Assembly: GCA_963833885.1 (NCBI GenBank)
Contig: CAWHZU010000019.1
Location: 124,001 to 188,000 of the forward strand
DNA from: JASHPR01 sp963833885
Lineage (GTDB): Bacteria > Actinomycetota > Actinomycetes > Streptosporangiales > Streptosporangiaceae
Reading direction: 5' to 3'
Length of the DNA: 64,000 nt
Within the stretch, counting starts at the first letter, position 1. Every line of letters starts with the position of its first letter. The notes under the pieces are model-generated. The model saw only the letters and a program-made list of their open reading frames with translations. It was not told the DNA's origin and did not search any database. The translations under genes and the position numbers were made by a program. Below are positions 1 to 12,511 of the stretch, one piece after another.

Positions 1-1
1 C

Positions 2-5026
<5,025 letters not shown>

Positions 5027-5044
5027 CGCGCCCTCCGCCGGATT

Positions 5045-6208
5045 TCAGGTCGGCACCCCGGGGCCGACCGGGTGCGGTACGGCGCTGGCCGAACTGGTTT
5101 CCTCGGCTGGGACTGTGCCGGCCACGGGCTGTAGCGGCAGCCAGATGGTCACGGCCGCGCCCCCGGCCGGGCCCCGCGCGGCGGTGACCCGGCCACCGTG
5201 GGCCTCGGCGATCGCGCGCACGATCGACAGGCCGAGGCCGAAGTTGTGCGCGCTGTCCCGCTGCGGGCCCGCCCCTTCGAACCGGTCGAACACCGACTCC
5301 AGCTGGCCGTCGGGGATGCCCGGCCCGCAATCGGCGACCGTGACCGCCGCCTCACTGCCGTGACCGTGCACGGACAGCTCGATCGGGTCACCCTCGCGGG
5401 TGAACCTGACGGCGTTGTCCAGCACCGCATCGAGAGCGATCGCCAGCCGGTCGGGATCGGCGAACACGGTCACCTCGTCGCGGTCGCCACGCAGCCAGCG
5501 CCGCGGGACCGCCTCCCAGCGGCGCAGCGCATCGTCGGCGATCTGCACCAGCCGCGTCGGCGTCGGCCTCGCCAGGTCGTGCCGCTCGGCCGTGGCGAGC
5601 AGCAGCAGCCGGTCGACCAGCCTGCGCAGCCGCCCCAGTTCGTCGACCACGATCGAGGCGTCCGATGACGCGTCTGGGTCGGCGGCGTCAGGGGCGGACA
5701 TGGGCAGCAGCTCGGCGTGGGCCAGTGCGACCGTGATCGGAGTGCGCAGCTCATGGGAGGCGTTCTGCACGAACGCGCGCTGCCGCTCGAGCAGGTCGGC
5801 GTTGTGCCGCGACACCTCATCGAGCGCGGCCATGGCCGCCTTGCGGCGGTTGGTGTGCCGGGTTATCGCGAACAGCAGCACCACCATCACCGGCAGCTCG
5901 ATCAGCTCGTCGTAAGGAGCCAGCGCCCGGATCCTGGCGTCCACGAACAGCAGCGCGGCCCCGGCCATCACCGGCACGAGCAGCCACCAGGTCATGGCGC
6001 GGGTGGCGGTCCGGTAGCCCAGGCCGTAGAGCAGCAGCAGGCTGATCCAGGTGAAGTGATAGGGCAGCATGGACCACGACGGCATAAGGATCATCCAGGC
6101 CAGGTTGCCTATCGCGAAGGCGGTCCAGGCGACCTCAGGCCAGCGCGAGGCCCACAGCCGCTCCGCCAGCGGGCGGCTCTCAACCTGGGCCGACACAGTA
6201 TCCCTCAC
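5045..6208 (-). CDS. Sensor histidine kinase of an OmpR-type two-component system
   Basis: A membrane kinase of 387 residues. Hydrophobic segments lie between about 27 and 118 with almost no extracytoplasmic loop, so it probably senses within or near the membrane. Then come a short linker, the HisKA H-box NASHELRTPIT with phospho-acceptor His152, an N-box (LDAVLDNAVRF), the G1 box (CGPGIPD), an F-box and G2 (GLGLSIVRAIAEAHGG). It overlaps the end of the upstream response regulator gene by 29 nt, so the pair is translationally coupled. The GTG used here (6206-6208) has no obvious Shine-Dalgarno; a GTG four codons in (start at 6196), preceded by GAGGGATACT, is an equally good start. The signal is unknown; the next locus is the divergent oxidase cluster. 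Confidence 0.9.
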   Translation of the reverse strand: MRDTVSAQVESRPLAERLWASRWPEVAWTAFAIGNLAWMILMPSWSMLPYHFTWISLLLLYGLGYRTATRAMTWWLLVPVMAGAALLFVDARIRALAPYDELIELPVMVVLLFAITRHTNRRKAAMAALDEVSRHNADLLERQRAFVQNASHELRTPITVALAHAELLPMSAPDAADPDASSDASIVVDELGRLRRLVDRLLLLATAERHDLARPTPTRLVQIADDALRRWEAVPRRWLRGDRDEVTVFADPDRLAIALDAVLDNAVRFTREGDPIELSVHGHGSEAAVTVADCGPGIPDGQLESVFDRFEGAGPQRDSAHNFGLGLSIVRAIAEAHGGRVTAARGPAGGAAVTIWLPLQPVAGTVPAEETSSASAVPHPVGPGVPT

Positions 6209-6899
6209 CGCGCACGGTCGTGATCACATCCGGGCCGAGCCGGGAGCGCAGCCGCCGCACGTACACGTCGACCACGTTGGACACGGAGTCCGTCGCACCG
6301 CCCCAGACATGGTCCAGCAGGTCGTCCTTGGAGACCACTGCGCCCGGCCGATGCATCAGCTCCCACAGCAGCTGGAACTCCCTGCTCGTCAGCGGCACTG
6401 GGCCCGCACCAGTGTCGGCCTGGCGGTGCAGCAGGTCGAGCGTCAGCCCTCGGCAGCAAAGCACCGGCGGGCCTGGGCGCGCTGCGGCGCGCAGCCGGGC
6501 CTGCACGCGCGCCACCAGCTCACCGACGTGGAACGGCTTGGGCACGTAGTCGTCGGCGCCGAGACCGAGGCTCGCCATCTTCGACTCCGGGTCGCTCAGG
6601 CAGGACAGCACGAGTACGGCCTGGTCAGGCCGTTGGCGCATGATCTCCCGCAGCGCGCTGAACCCGTCCTGGCCGGGCATCAGCAGGTCCAGGATCACGA
6701 GGTCGTAGGACCCGGACACGGTCCTGGCGACGGCGTCCGCGCCGTCGGCCACAGCGTCCGCCGCGATGCCGCGGGCACGCAGGATCCGGGCCAGCACCAG
6801 CCGGATCCTCTCCTCGTCGTCGACGATCAGCACCCGGTGACGGAGGGCGGCGGGGTGGAACGCCCGGGATCCAGTCATGGCGGCTTCCGTCGGGATCAC
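6180..6899 (-). CDS. OmpR/PhoB-family response regulator
   Basis: 239 residues: a receiver domain (RVLIVDDEE with the acidic pocket, phospho-acceptor Asp71 in ILDLLMPG, conserved Lys in YVPKPF) followed by a winged-helix DNA-binding domain (LTSREFQLLWELMHRPGAVV, and VDVYVRRLRSRLG near the C-terminus). It is the first gene of an operon with the kinase at 5045-6208, which it overlaps. An internal Met at residue 8 (MTGSRAF) could be the real start. The 330-bp gap to the divergent oxidase cluster holds a palindrome at 7029-7044 that could be its binding site; that link is inference only. Confidence 0.93.
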   Translation of the reverse strand: MIPTEAAMTGSRAFHPAALRHRVLIVDDEERIRLVLARILRARGIAADAVADGADAVARTVSGSYDLVILDLLMPGQDGFSALREIMRQRPDQAVLVLSCLSDPESKMASLGLGADDYVPKPFHVGELVARVQARLRAAARPGPPVLCCRGLTLDLLHRQADTGAGPVPLTSREFQLLWELMHRPGAVVSKDDLLDHVWGGATDSVSNVVDVYVRRLRSRLGPDVITTVRGEGYCVGPG

Positions 6900-7229
6900 C
6901 TCAAGCGGTCAGCTGGCTGTTGTGCGCACGACACGGAGCAGTGGCGCCCGGCGGTGCGGCGGTCCGCTGCATGCCTGCACTTTGCGCCCACAGCGCGACG
7001 CCCCGAACGGCCGTGTCCGATTCGTTACATGACAGTCTTGTCATATTTTGCGATGTCTTTACCGAATCAGCCTTTGACTAGGCCCGAGTGGTGAGGGCTC
7101 CCCTTACCCGCGCGAACGATTGGACGGACTGCCCTGGGCCGCCAAAGCGTAGCCGCAAGTCCTCGCGACTGTCGGCTGCCCAGCGCAGCCGCACGAGCCG
7201 CACGATGCGAAGAGGCGAGGTGATGGCTG
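6900..7229. other. 330-bp divergent intergenic region between the two-component system and the oxidase cluster
   Basis: No convincing gene was found here. The part near 7020-7085 is distinctly more AT-rich than its surroundings and contains the 6+6 bp palindrome described separately and a TTTGACT element (7073-7079) that could be a -35 box for the rightward operon. The sequence just upstream of 7230 has a GAGG-type ribosome-binding site. Confidence 0.5.
7029..7044. promoter_or_regulatory. Palindrome ATGACA-N4-TGTCAT, candidate operator
   Basis: A perfect 6-bp inverted repeat with a 4-bp spacer (ATGACAGTCTTGTCAT) in the AT-rich part of the gap between the OmpR-type regulator (leftward) and the oxidase cluster (rightward). 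Its size and place suit a dimeric regulator. OmpR-family proteins more often bind direct repeats, so the binding protein is not assigned. Confidence 0.35.
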
Positions 7230-7931
7230 GTGTCGGTGCTCGCCCGCGCGGTGACCCTGCTGGTGGCGTTCCTCGCGGTGGTTGGCGGCATTTTCTTCGT
7301 CGTGGTCCATATCCTGCTGGCCGAGCCGCCCACGGTGGACTTCACCGCGGGCCATGTGGCGGGCCAGCCGGTGAACATGACGATCATGGCCGATCCGGTC
7401 AACGACGTGTCGAATCACCCGGACTGGGTCTCCTATTTCGTGCGAAGCCCGCGGTCCGGCAAATGGGTGCACACGACGATCTGGCAGCTGCCCGCGCACA
7501 CGCGGATCAACGTGACCGCATATCAGTTCGACACGTGCGACCCGCTGCGCAACCAGTTCAACGGGCGGGTGTCCGGCACGGTCGGCAATGTGATGTCGGT
7601 CAGCGGGGAAGCGGATGGGGTTAACGGGAAGGGCATCTCGGTGGTGAATTCGAACACCACGTGCGGTGTTGCCCATACGTTCAGCGTTCCCGAGCTTGGC
7701 ATCAACGTCCCGCTTGGCGGGGAGACGTACACGGGCAAGAACGAATGCACTCAGGGGCCGTGTGCGATCTCTACTGCGCATACGACGACCACGTTCAGCT
7801 TCATCACCCCCGCGCCCGGTGACTACCGCTGGCAGTGCTTCATCCCCTGCGGCCTGGCCAGCGTGGACGGCAACGGGCACGCGATGTCGACGATCGGTTT
7901 CATGACCGGCTACCTGGACGTGGTGTCCTGA
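7230..7931 (+). CDS. Membrane-anchored cupredoxin-like protein with a CuA-like motif, first gene of the oxidase cluster
   Basis: 233 residues. An N-terminal hydrophobic helix (about 5-30) should anchor the protein with the rest outside. The C-terminal part has a cupredoxin look and ends with a CxxxC...H-A-M arrangement (CFIPCG, then GHAMSTIGFM) resembling the subunit II CuA loop but with extra residues between the second Cys and the His. Two other Cys pairs occur (TCD; TTCG/NECTQGPC). GTG start at 7230 with GAGG upstream. Its stop overlaps the ATG of subunit II (TGATG), so the two are coupled. Probably an extra electron-transfer or copper-handling subunit of the oxidase; a metal site is inferred, not shown. 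Confidence 0.7.
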   Translation: MSVLARAVTLLVAFLAVVGGIFFVVVHILLAEPPTVDFTAGHVAGQPVNMTIMADPVNDVSNHPDWVSYFVRSPRSGKWVHTTIWQLPAHTRINVTAYQFDTCDPLRNQFNGRVSGTVGNVMSVSGEADGVNGKGISVVNSNTTCGVAHTFSVPELGINVPLGGETYTGKNECTQGPCAISTAHTTTTFSFITPAPGDYRWQCFIPCGLASVDGNGHAMSTIGFMTGYLDVVS

Positions 7932-8875
7932 TGGCCGCCGCCCAGCAGGCCGCCGGTCCCCCGGCAGGCCCGGCCGAGCCGAACCACGGGCTGCGGGTCT
8001 TGCTGATCTGGCTGCCCCTGGCCCTGGCCGCTGATCTTGTGATCTGGTTCGTGTGGGGGCCGCACCTGCCGCCCGGTGACATGTCCAGTTCGGCGGCTAA
8101 CCAGCAGTTCGACATCAGGGTGATGTCGGTGATGGCCGCCCCGGTCATGCTGGCCGTGCTCGTCTACTCCGGGTATTCCATGGTCACCTGGCGGACTAGG
8201 GACGGGGACGACGAGGACGGCCCGCCCATCGAGGGAAACACCAAGGTCCAGTTCTCCTGGATCGCCGTCACCTCGGTGATCGTGCTGGCGCTGTTCGTGT
8301 TCGGCACGGTCGAGCTGGTCTCGACGAGCGGCGCGGGCGCTGGCGAGGGGCCTTCGCCGATCTGGAAACCGGGCGGCAGGCCGCTGGTGGTCCAGGTCAT
8401 TGCCCAGCAATGGCTGTTCACCTACCGGTATCCGCAGTACGGCGGGTTCGAGACGACCGACCTAGTGCTGCCCGTCGGCCAGGACGTCCAGTTCAACGTC
8501 ACGTCGCTGGACGTGATCCACAGCTTCTGGGCCTACCAGCTCGGCGTGAAGGCCGACGCCAACCCGCAGGTCAACAATGTCGCCTATACCACCACCGAGC
8601 ACACCGGCGGTGTCACCGTGCGATGCGCGGAGCTGTGTGGCCTGTGGCACGGCGCGATGTTCGACTACGGCCAGGTGGTGTCCGTCGCCGCGTTCCAGTC
8701 CTGGGCACACGCGACCGAGGCCAGGATGGCGAAGATCACCAGCACCCTCCCGCGGTACGCGCTTGTCTACTACCCGAATGAGATCGCCGGGCTGGCCAAG
8801 TTCTACTACGAAGCCGGCCTGCCCGGCGCGGGCGGAGGCTTCTACGGCAACCAGTACTACCCCAACGAGCCCTGA
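7931..8875 (+). CDS. ctaC: Heme-copper oxidase subunit II with an intact CuA site
   Basis: 314 residues starting at the ATG that overlaps the preceding stop codon. Three hydrophobic segments lie in the first half (about 15-37, 67-90, 110-130), followed by the periplasmic cupredoxin domain. All CuA ligands are visible: His in VIHSFWAY and the CAELCGLWHGAM loop (Cys, Glu, Cys, His, Met). It accepts electrons from a c-type cytochrome or small copper protein and passes them to subunit I. It lies between the cupredoxin gene and subunit I in a same-strand cluster. The C-terminal tail is Gly/Tyr-rich (GGGFYGNQYYPNEP). The symbol is by family; this may be a specialised oxidase, not the housekeeping one. 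Confidence 0.9.
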   Translation: MAAAQQAAGPPAGPAEPNHGLRVLLIWLPLALAADLVIWFVWGPHLPPGDMSSSAANQQFDIRVMSVMAAPVMLAVLVYSGYSMVTWRTRDGDDEDGPPIEGNTKVQFSWIAVTSVIVLALFVFGTVELVSTSGAGAGEGPSPIWKPGGRPLVVQVIAQQWLFTYRYPQYGGFETTDLVLPVGQDVQFNVTSLDVIHSFWAYQLGVKADANPQVNNVAYTTTEHTGGVTVRCAELCGLWHGAMFDYGQVVSVAAFQSWAHATEARMAKITSTLPRYALVYYPNEIAGLAKFYYEAGLPGAGGGFYGNQYYPNEP

Positions 8876-8877
8876 GC

Positions 8878-8907
8878 GCCCGCCCGTGAAGTGCCCGCCC
8901 GTGAAGT
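8878..8907 (+). repeat. Two tandem 15-bp copies between subunit II and subunit I genes
   Basis: The unit GCCCGCCCGTGAAGT occurs twice head to tail directly after the subunit II stop, followed by a degenerate third partial copy. It is probably replication slippage in the 70-bp spacer; no function is evident. Confidence 0.6.
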
Positions 8908-8945
8908 GCCCGCTCACGCAGGTCCGCCCGCTGAAGAGGTGACGG

Positions 8946-10916
8946 ATGGCCATCGAGACACACCCCGAGAAGGCCCAGCATCCCGGCGGCGGGGAGCCGA
9001 CCGGACCGCGGCGCGCCCGGCCCTGGTGGCTGCGCCCGGCCATCCACACGGCGTTCATCGGGGCCGTGGCCGGTTACCTGCTGGGTCACTGGCTGGGCAA
9101 CGTGATCGCCTCCGGCTACCAGCAGGTGACCGAGGGCGACCTGAACGACCTGGCCATCGTTCTCGGCTACGCATTCGCCACGGTCGGCTGGCTGGCCGGG
9201 CTCGGCGTGTTCAACGACGTGCTGGTGCGGATGACCGGGCGTGAGGTACTTCCCAGCGAGGAGGATGCGGCGCCCACGGGGCTAGCCAGGTACTTCCGGT
9301 ACTCGCTCGACCACAAGGTGGTCGGGGTGCAGTACCTGGTCGGCATGATCATCTACTTCTGCACCGCCGGCCTCTTCGCGATGGCGATCCGCGCCGAGCT
9401 GTTGTCGCCGACGTACCACCTGTTCAACGCCGGCACCTACATCGAGCTGGTGGGTGAGCACGGCACGATGATGATGATGCTGATGACCTCGGTCATCCTC
9501 GGCCCGTTCGGCAACTACTTCGTGCCGATCATGATCGGGTCCAAGCGGGTCGCGTTCCCCCGGATCGAGGCGCTGTCGTTCTGGCTCACCCCGTGCGCGT
9601 TCGTCATCCTGCTGTCCGGGCTGCTGATGGGCGGGTTCCCGTTCGGCTGGACCGGCTACGCGCCGCTGTCCATCCAGGCCACCGAGGGCGCCGACTCGTA
9701 CGCGGTCGCGTTCGGCCTGATGGGCATCTCGATCATCCTGGCCGGGTTCAACATCATCACCACCGTCATCTGCTGCCGCGCGCCTGGCATGCGCTGGAGC
9801 CGGCTGCCCATGTTCGTGTGGTCGATGGTCGCAACCTCGTTCCTCATGGTCCTCGCCGCACCAGTGCTGGTTGGCGGCATGTACATGATGATCACCGACC
9901 GGACCGCGCAGACCGCGTTCTTCGTCCCTGACCTGGGCGGCAGCAGCTACCTGTACGAGAACCTGTTCTGGTTCTTCGGCCACCCCGAGGTATACATCCT
10001 GGCGCTGCCCGGGTTCGGCATCGTGTCAGAGATCATCCCGGTGTTCACGAGGAAGCCGCTGTTCGGCTACAAGACCGCGGCCGCGGGAATGATCGGGGTG
10101 ACGCTGCTGAGCTTCTTCGTCTGGCAGCATCACCTGTTCGACTCCGGCATCAACCCGGACATGCGCCCGGTGTTCATGCTCACCACCGAGCTGATCTCGA
10201 TCCCGACCGGATTCATCTACCTGGTCGCGCTCGGCACCTTCTGGAAAGCCAAGTTCAAGTTCACGGTGCCGATGCTGTTCGCGCTGGGGATGTACTTCAA
10301 CTTCCTCATCGGCGGGATCTCCGGGGTGTTCCTCTCCGACGTCCCGGCGGACACCACCGAGCACGGCAGCTTCTTCGTGATGGCGCACTTCCATTACACG
10401 ATCATGGGCGGGCTGATCTTCGCGTTCATGGCCGGCTGCTACTACTGGCTGCCGAAGATGATGGGCATCAAGCTCAACCAGACGCTGGGCAAGTGGCATT
10501 TCTGGACCATGTTCATCTTCTTCAACTCCACGTTCCTGCCGCTGTTCGCGGTCGGCATGGCAGGCCAGCCGCGCCGGGTGTTCGAGTACGCGCGGAACCT
10601 GGAGACCCTCAACGACTGGGTGTCGATCTCCGCGTTCTGCCTGGGCGGCTCGATCCTGATCTTCGTGATCAACTTCGTCTGGTCCACCGTGTTCGCCCGG
10701 GAGCGGGAAGTGGGGAACCCGTGGCGCTCCCGCGGCCTGGAATGGCAGATCCCCTCACCACCCCCGCCGGATAATTTCGCCCGCGTCCCGGTGGTGCTGT
10801 CAGGGCCGTATCTGTACGGCTTCAAGGACGCGCCACCGGTCGCGGACTTGAACCCGCCGGTCGGCGTGGTCAGCGCGGCGTACGCACCGGCGCCGACCGC
10901 GGAAGCGGAGGCATAG
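8946..10916 (+). CDS. ctaD: Heme-copper oxidase subunit I, divergent (D- and K-channel residues missing)
   Basis: 656 residues with the 12-helix core preceded by about two extra N-terminal helices (about 33-55 and 67-95). Heme and copper ligands are present: His172 (EHGTMM), His346 with the cross-link Tyr350 in GHPEVYI, His395-His396, His481 and His483 (AHFHYT). Unusual: the D-channel Asp (after FGNY...IG) is Arg201, and the K-channel Lys (PTGIK in A-family enzymes) is Ile424 in PTGFI. Acidic residues appear where neutral ones are usual near the active site: Asp399 (HHLFD) and Glu415 (TTELIS). It therefore resembles divergent superfamily branches, some of which are proposed NO reductases. The retained Tyr keeps O2 reduction possible. 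GTGACGG lies before the ATG. Confidence 0.9.
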   Translation: MAIETHPEKAQHPGGGEPTGPRRARPWWLRPAIHTAFIGAVAGYLLGHWLGNVIASGYQQVTEGDLNDLAIVLGYAFATVGWLAGLGVFNDVLVRMTGREVLPSEEDAAPTGLARYFRYSLDHKVVGVQYLVGMIIYFCTAGLFAMAIRAELLSPTYHLFNAGTYIELVGEHGTMMMMLMTSVILGPFGNYFVPIMIGSKRVAFPRIEALSFWLTPCAFVILLSGLLMGGFPFGWTGYAPLSIQATEGADSYAVAFGLMGISIILAGFNIITTVICCRAPGMRWSRLPMFVWSMVATSFLMVLAAPVLVGGMYMMITDRTAQTAFFVPDLGGSSYLYENLFWFFGHPEVYILALPGFGIVSEIIPVFTRKPLFGYKTAAAGMIGVTLLSFFVWQHHLFDSGINPDMRPVFMLTTELISIPTGFIYLVALGTFWKAKFKFTVPMLFALGMYFNFLIGGISGVFLSDVPADTTEHGSFFVMAHFHYTIMGGLIFAFMAGCYYWLPKMMGIKLNQTLGKWHFWTMFIFFNSTFLPLFAVGMAGQPRRVFEYARNLETLNDWVSISAFCLGGSILIFVINFVWSTVFAREREVGNPWRSRGLEWQIPSPPPPDNFARVPVVLSGPYLYGFKDAPPVADLNPPVGVVSAAYAPAPTAEAEA

Positions 10917-10918
10917 CC

Positions 10919-11587
10919 ATGGCCGAGATCACTGCGCCGCCGCCCGATGGCCTGACCCGGGAGGCGGAGGAGGCAGGTTTCTACCACGAGACCGCGCTGA
11001 ACGCGTCGTGGACCGGAGCCCGGCTGGCCGTGGGCGGCCTGTCGTTCGGGTTCGGCGCGTTCGTGTTCGCGTACTTCTACCTGCGGTCACTCAACTCGCA
11101 CGGTTTGTGGCACCCTGCGGGCTTCAAGGGCCCGCAGCCGTGGGCGGGCGCAGTTGTCATGGGGCTGATCGTGGTCAGCGCCGCCATCCAGCTCGTGGCG
11201 CTGCAGCGGATCAAGGCCGGGCACAAGGGTGCCTGGCAGGGCGGGGGCGCGGTGGCGCTCGTGCTCGGCCTGGGCGCGATCGGCCTTCAGGTCTGGGAAC
11301 TGCTGAACCTGCCCTTCTACCCGGGCAGCGCGGGGTTCGCCAGCGTCTTCGTGGGAACCACACCGGTCTTCCTCGTGGTCGTATTTGGCGCGATGGTCTG
11401 GCTGGAGATCCTTATCGCCCGGGCGGCCAGGATCCCGGCGATCTCGTTCGTCGAGCAGCCGCCCACCTACGCCGAAGCATTCTCCGTGCAGCGCTTCCAG
11501 GCCTCGCTGAGCGCGTTCACCGTGGTCTGGAACTATCTCGCGGTGATCGCGATCCTGTTCTGGGTGCTGTTTTACCTGGTGGCCTGA
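10919..11587 (+). CDS. ctaE: Heme-copper oxidase subunit III-like protein
   Basis: 222 residues starting 2 nt after the subunit I stop. About five hydrophobic helices are visible (roughly 35-57, 76-96, 107-127, 140-165, 198-220), with the subunit III pattern ARLAVGGLSFGFGAFVFAYF at the first helix and an acidic residue in the third (LQVWELL). The protein is membrane-bound and stabilises subunit I. It follows subunits II and I in the same probable operon and is shorter than the classical seven-helix form, as is common for bacterial III-like subunits. Confidence 0.82.
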   Translation: MAEITAPPPDGLTREAEEAGFYHETALNASWTGARLAVGGLSFGFGAFVFAYFYLRSLNSHGLWHPAGFKGPQPWAGAVVMGLIVVSAAIQLVALQRIKAGHKGAWQGGGAVALVLGLGAIGLQVWELLNLPFYPGSAGFASVFVGTTPVFLVVVFGAMVWLEILIARAARIPAISFVEQPPTYAEAFSVQRFQASLSAFTVVWNYLAVIAILFWVLFYLVA

Positions 11588-11660
11588 CCGAAGGAGGCGC
11601 GGTCAGCCGAGCGCGTAGCCAGATGCTGACCAGCAAGCCGATTCGCAGGAGGAGGCTGGA

Positions 11661-11960
11661 GTGCCTGGAGTAATTGCCGCAGCGACGGGATCTGACTGGA
11701 ACGCTGCCGGATCCCTCTTGACTTTCTACTTCCCCGTCGGGCTCTTCGTGATCGTCGCCGGAACCTTGTACCTGCTCCTCAGCAGGCCACACCAGAGGGT
11801 TCCTGCCTACCGCGGCCCAGCAGCCGGGCACGCCGGGACCGACGACGCAGCAACTGGAACAGCAGCCGCGGCTGGCCAGGACGTGCGGGGTGACGGGCGG
11901 GGCGTCGGCTTGCGGCCCGAGGCCGACCCGGCCGGGGAGAGCACGGAGGGCGGCGAGTGA
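11661..11960 (+). CDS. Small single-helix membrane protein closing the oxidase cluster
   Basis: 99 residues from a GTG start preceded by AGGAGG at ideal spacing. One hydrophobic helix (about 19-41, LLTFYFPVGLFVIVAGTLYLLL) is followed by an Ala/Gly/Asp-rich, probably disordered cytoplasmic tail. Position after subunit III suggests a small accessory oxidase subunit (subunit IV-like), but no family motif is recognised. Confidence 0.6.
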   Translation: MPGVIAAATGSDWNAAGSLLTFYFPVGLFVIVAGTLYLLLSRPHQRVPAYRGPAAGHAGTDDAATGTAAAAGQDVRGDGRGVGLRPEADPAGESTEGGE

Positions 11961-11990
11961 CGCATCCCCTCGAAACCGATTATTCCGGCG

Positions 11991-12401
11991 CTACGAGCCC
12001 GGTGGTGAGAGTCTGGCCTGCTGAATGGTCGGTTCGAACAGTTCAATCGGGTTGCCGGAGGGGTCCTCGAGCAGGATCTGCTTGCCGCCAACGCCGGAGA
12101 CGATGTCGTTGCGGAAATGCGCGCCGTGCTCGCGGAGCGTCCGGACCAGGTCCTCCAGGTTGGTGACCTCGAGGCTGAACCTGTTCCAGCCTCCCGGTGC
12201 GGGCAGCGTGCCGTCCGGCATCGCCTGGCCGCCCCCGGGACCGCCGCCAGGTGCGCTGAGCACGAGCCGCAGATCGCCGCGCGACAGCATGGCGAAGCTG
12301 GGGGCCGGGTGCATGTCCTCGCGGAAGCCCAGGTGGCGGCAGTAGAAGTCGATCGCCTCGCCGACATCGCTCACGATGTAGCGGACGCTGACGGTCGTCA
12401 T
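11991..12401 (-). CDS. VOC/glyoxalase-family protein
   Basis: 136 residues with the paired beta-alpha-beta pattern of the vicinal-oxygen-chelate fold: VRYIVSDVGEAIDFYCRHLGF at the N-terminus and NRFSLEVTNLEDLV then LLEDPSGNPIELFEP at the end, the latter typical of bleomycin-resistance/dioxygenase-like members. The ATG at 12401 sits 7 nt after GAGGAG, better than the GTG two codons upstream. Substrate unknown. It is divergent from the TetR-TrmO fusion gene, with a palindrome between them, so that regulator may control it. Confidence 0.8.
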   Translation of the reverse strand: MTTVSVRYIVSDVGEAIDFYCRHLGFREDMHPAPSFAMLSRGDLRLVLSAPGGGPGGGQAMPDGTLPAPGGWNRFSLEVTNLEDLVRTLREHGAHFRNDIVSGVGGKQILLEDPSGNPIELFEPTIQQARLSPPGS

Positions 12402-12455
12402 GGGCACGCTCCTCTACTACGATCTACTTGTGAAACGCAGACGTTCCATAGCGAT

Positions 12456-12465
12456 ACGTTAACGT
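12456..12465. promoter_or_regulatory. Perfect 10-bp palindrome ACGTTAACGT, candidate TetR operator
   Basis: It lies in the 110-bp divergent gap between the VOC gene and the TetR-TrmO fusion. A related half-site pair (AACGCAGACGTT, 12434-12445) lies nearby. TetR proteins usually bind such palindromes between divergent genes; this is inference. Confidence 0.4.
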
Positions 12466-12511
12466 TTTATAGGGTCGCTGGCGAGGCGTCGCCCGACTAA
12501 GGCAGGCGGAG

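Noticed and set aside
8878..8907. CRISPR-like or regulatory repeat between oxidase genes
   Set aside because: Only two 15-bp head-to-tail copies without spacers; simple slippage is enough.
8946..10916. Calling the oxidase a cNOR/qNOR-type nitric oxide reductase
   Set aside because: A CuA subunit II, A-type HPEVY motif and subunit III are present and the NorB-type glutamate pattern is not evident; only a divergent branch is suggested.
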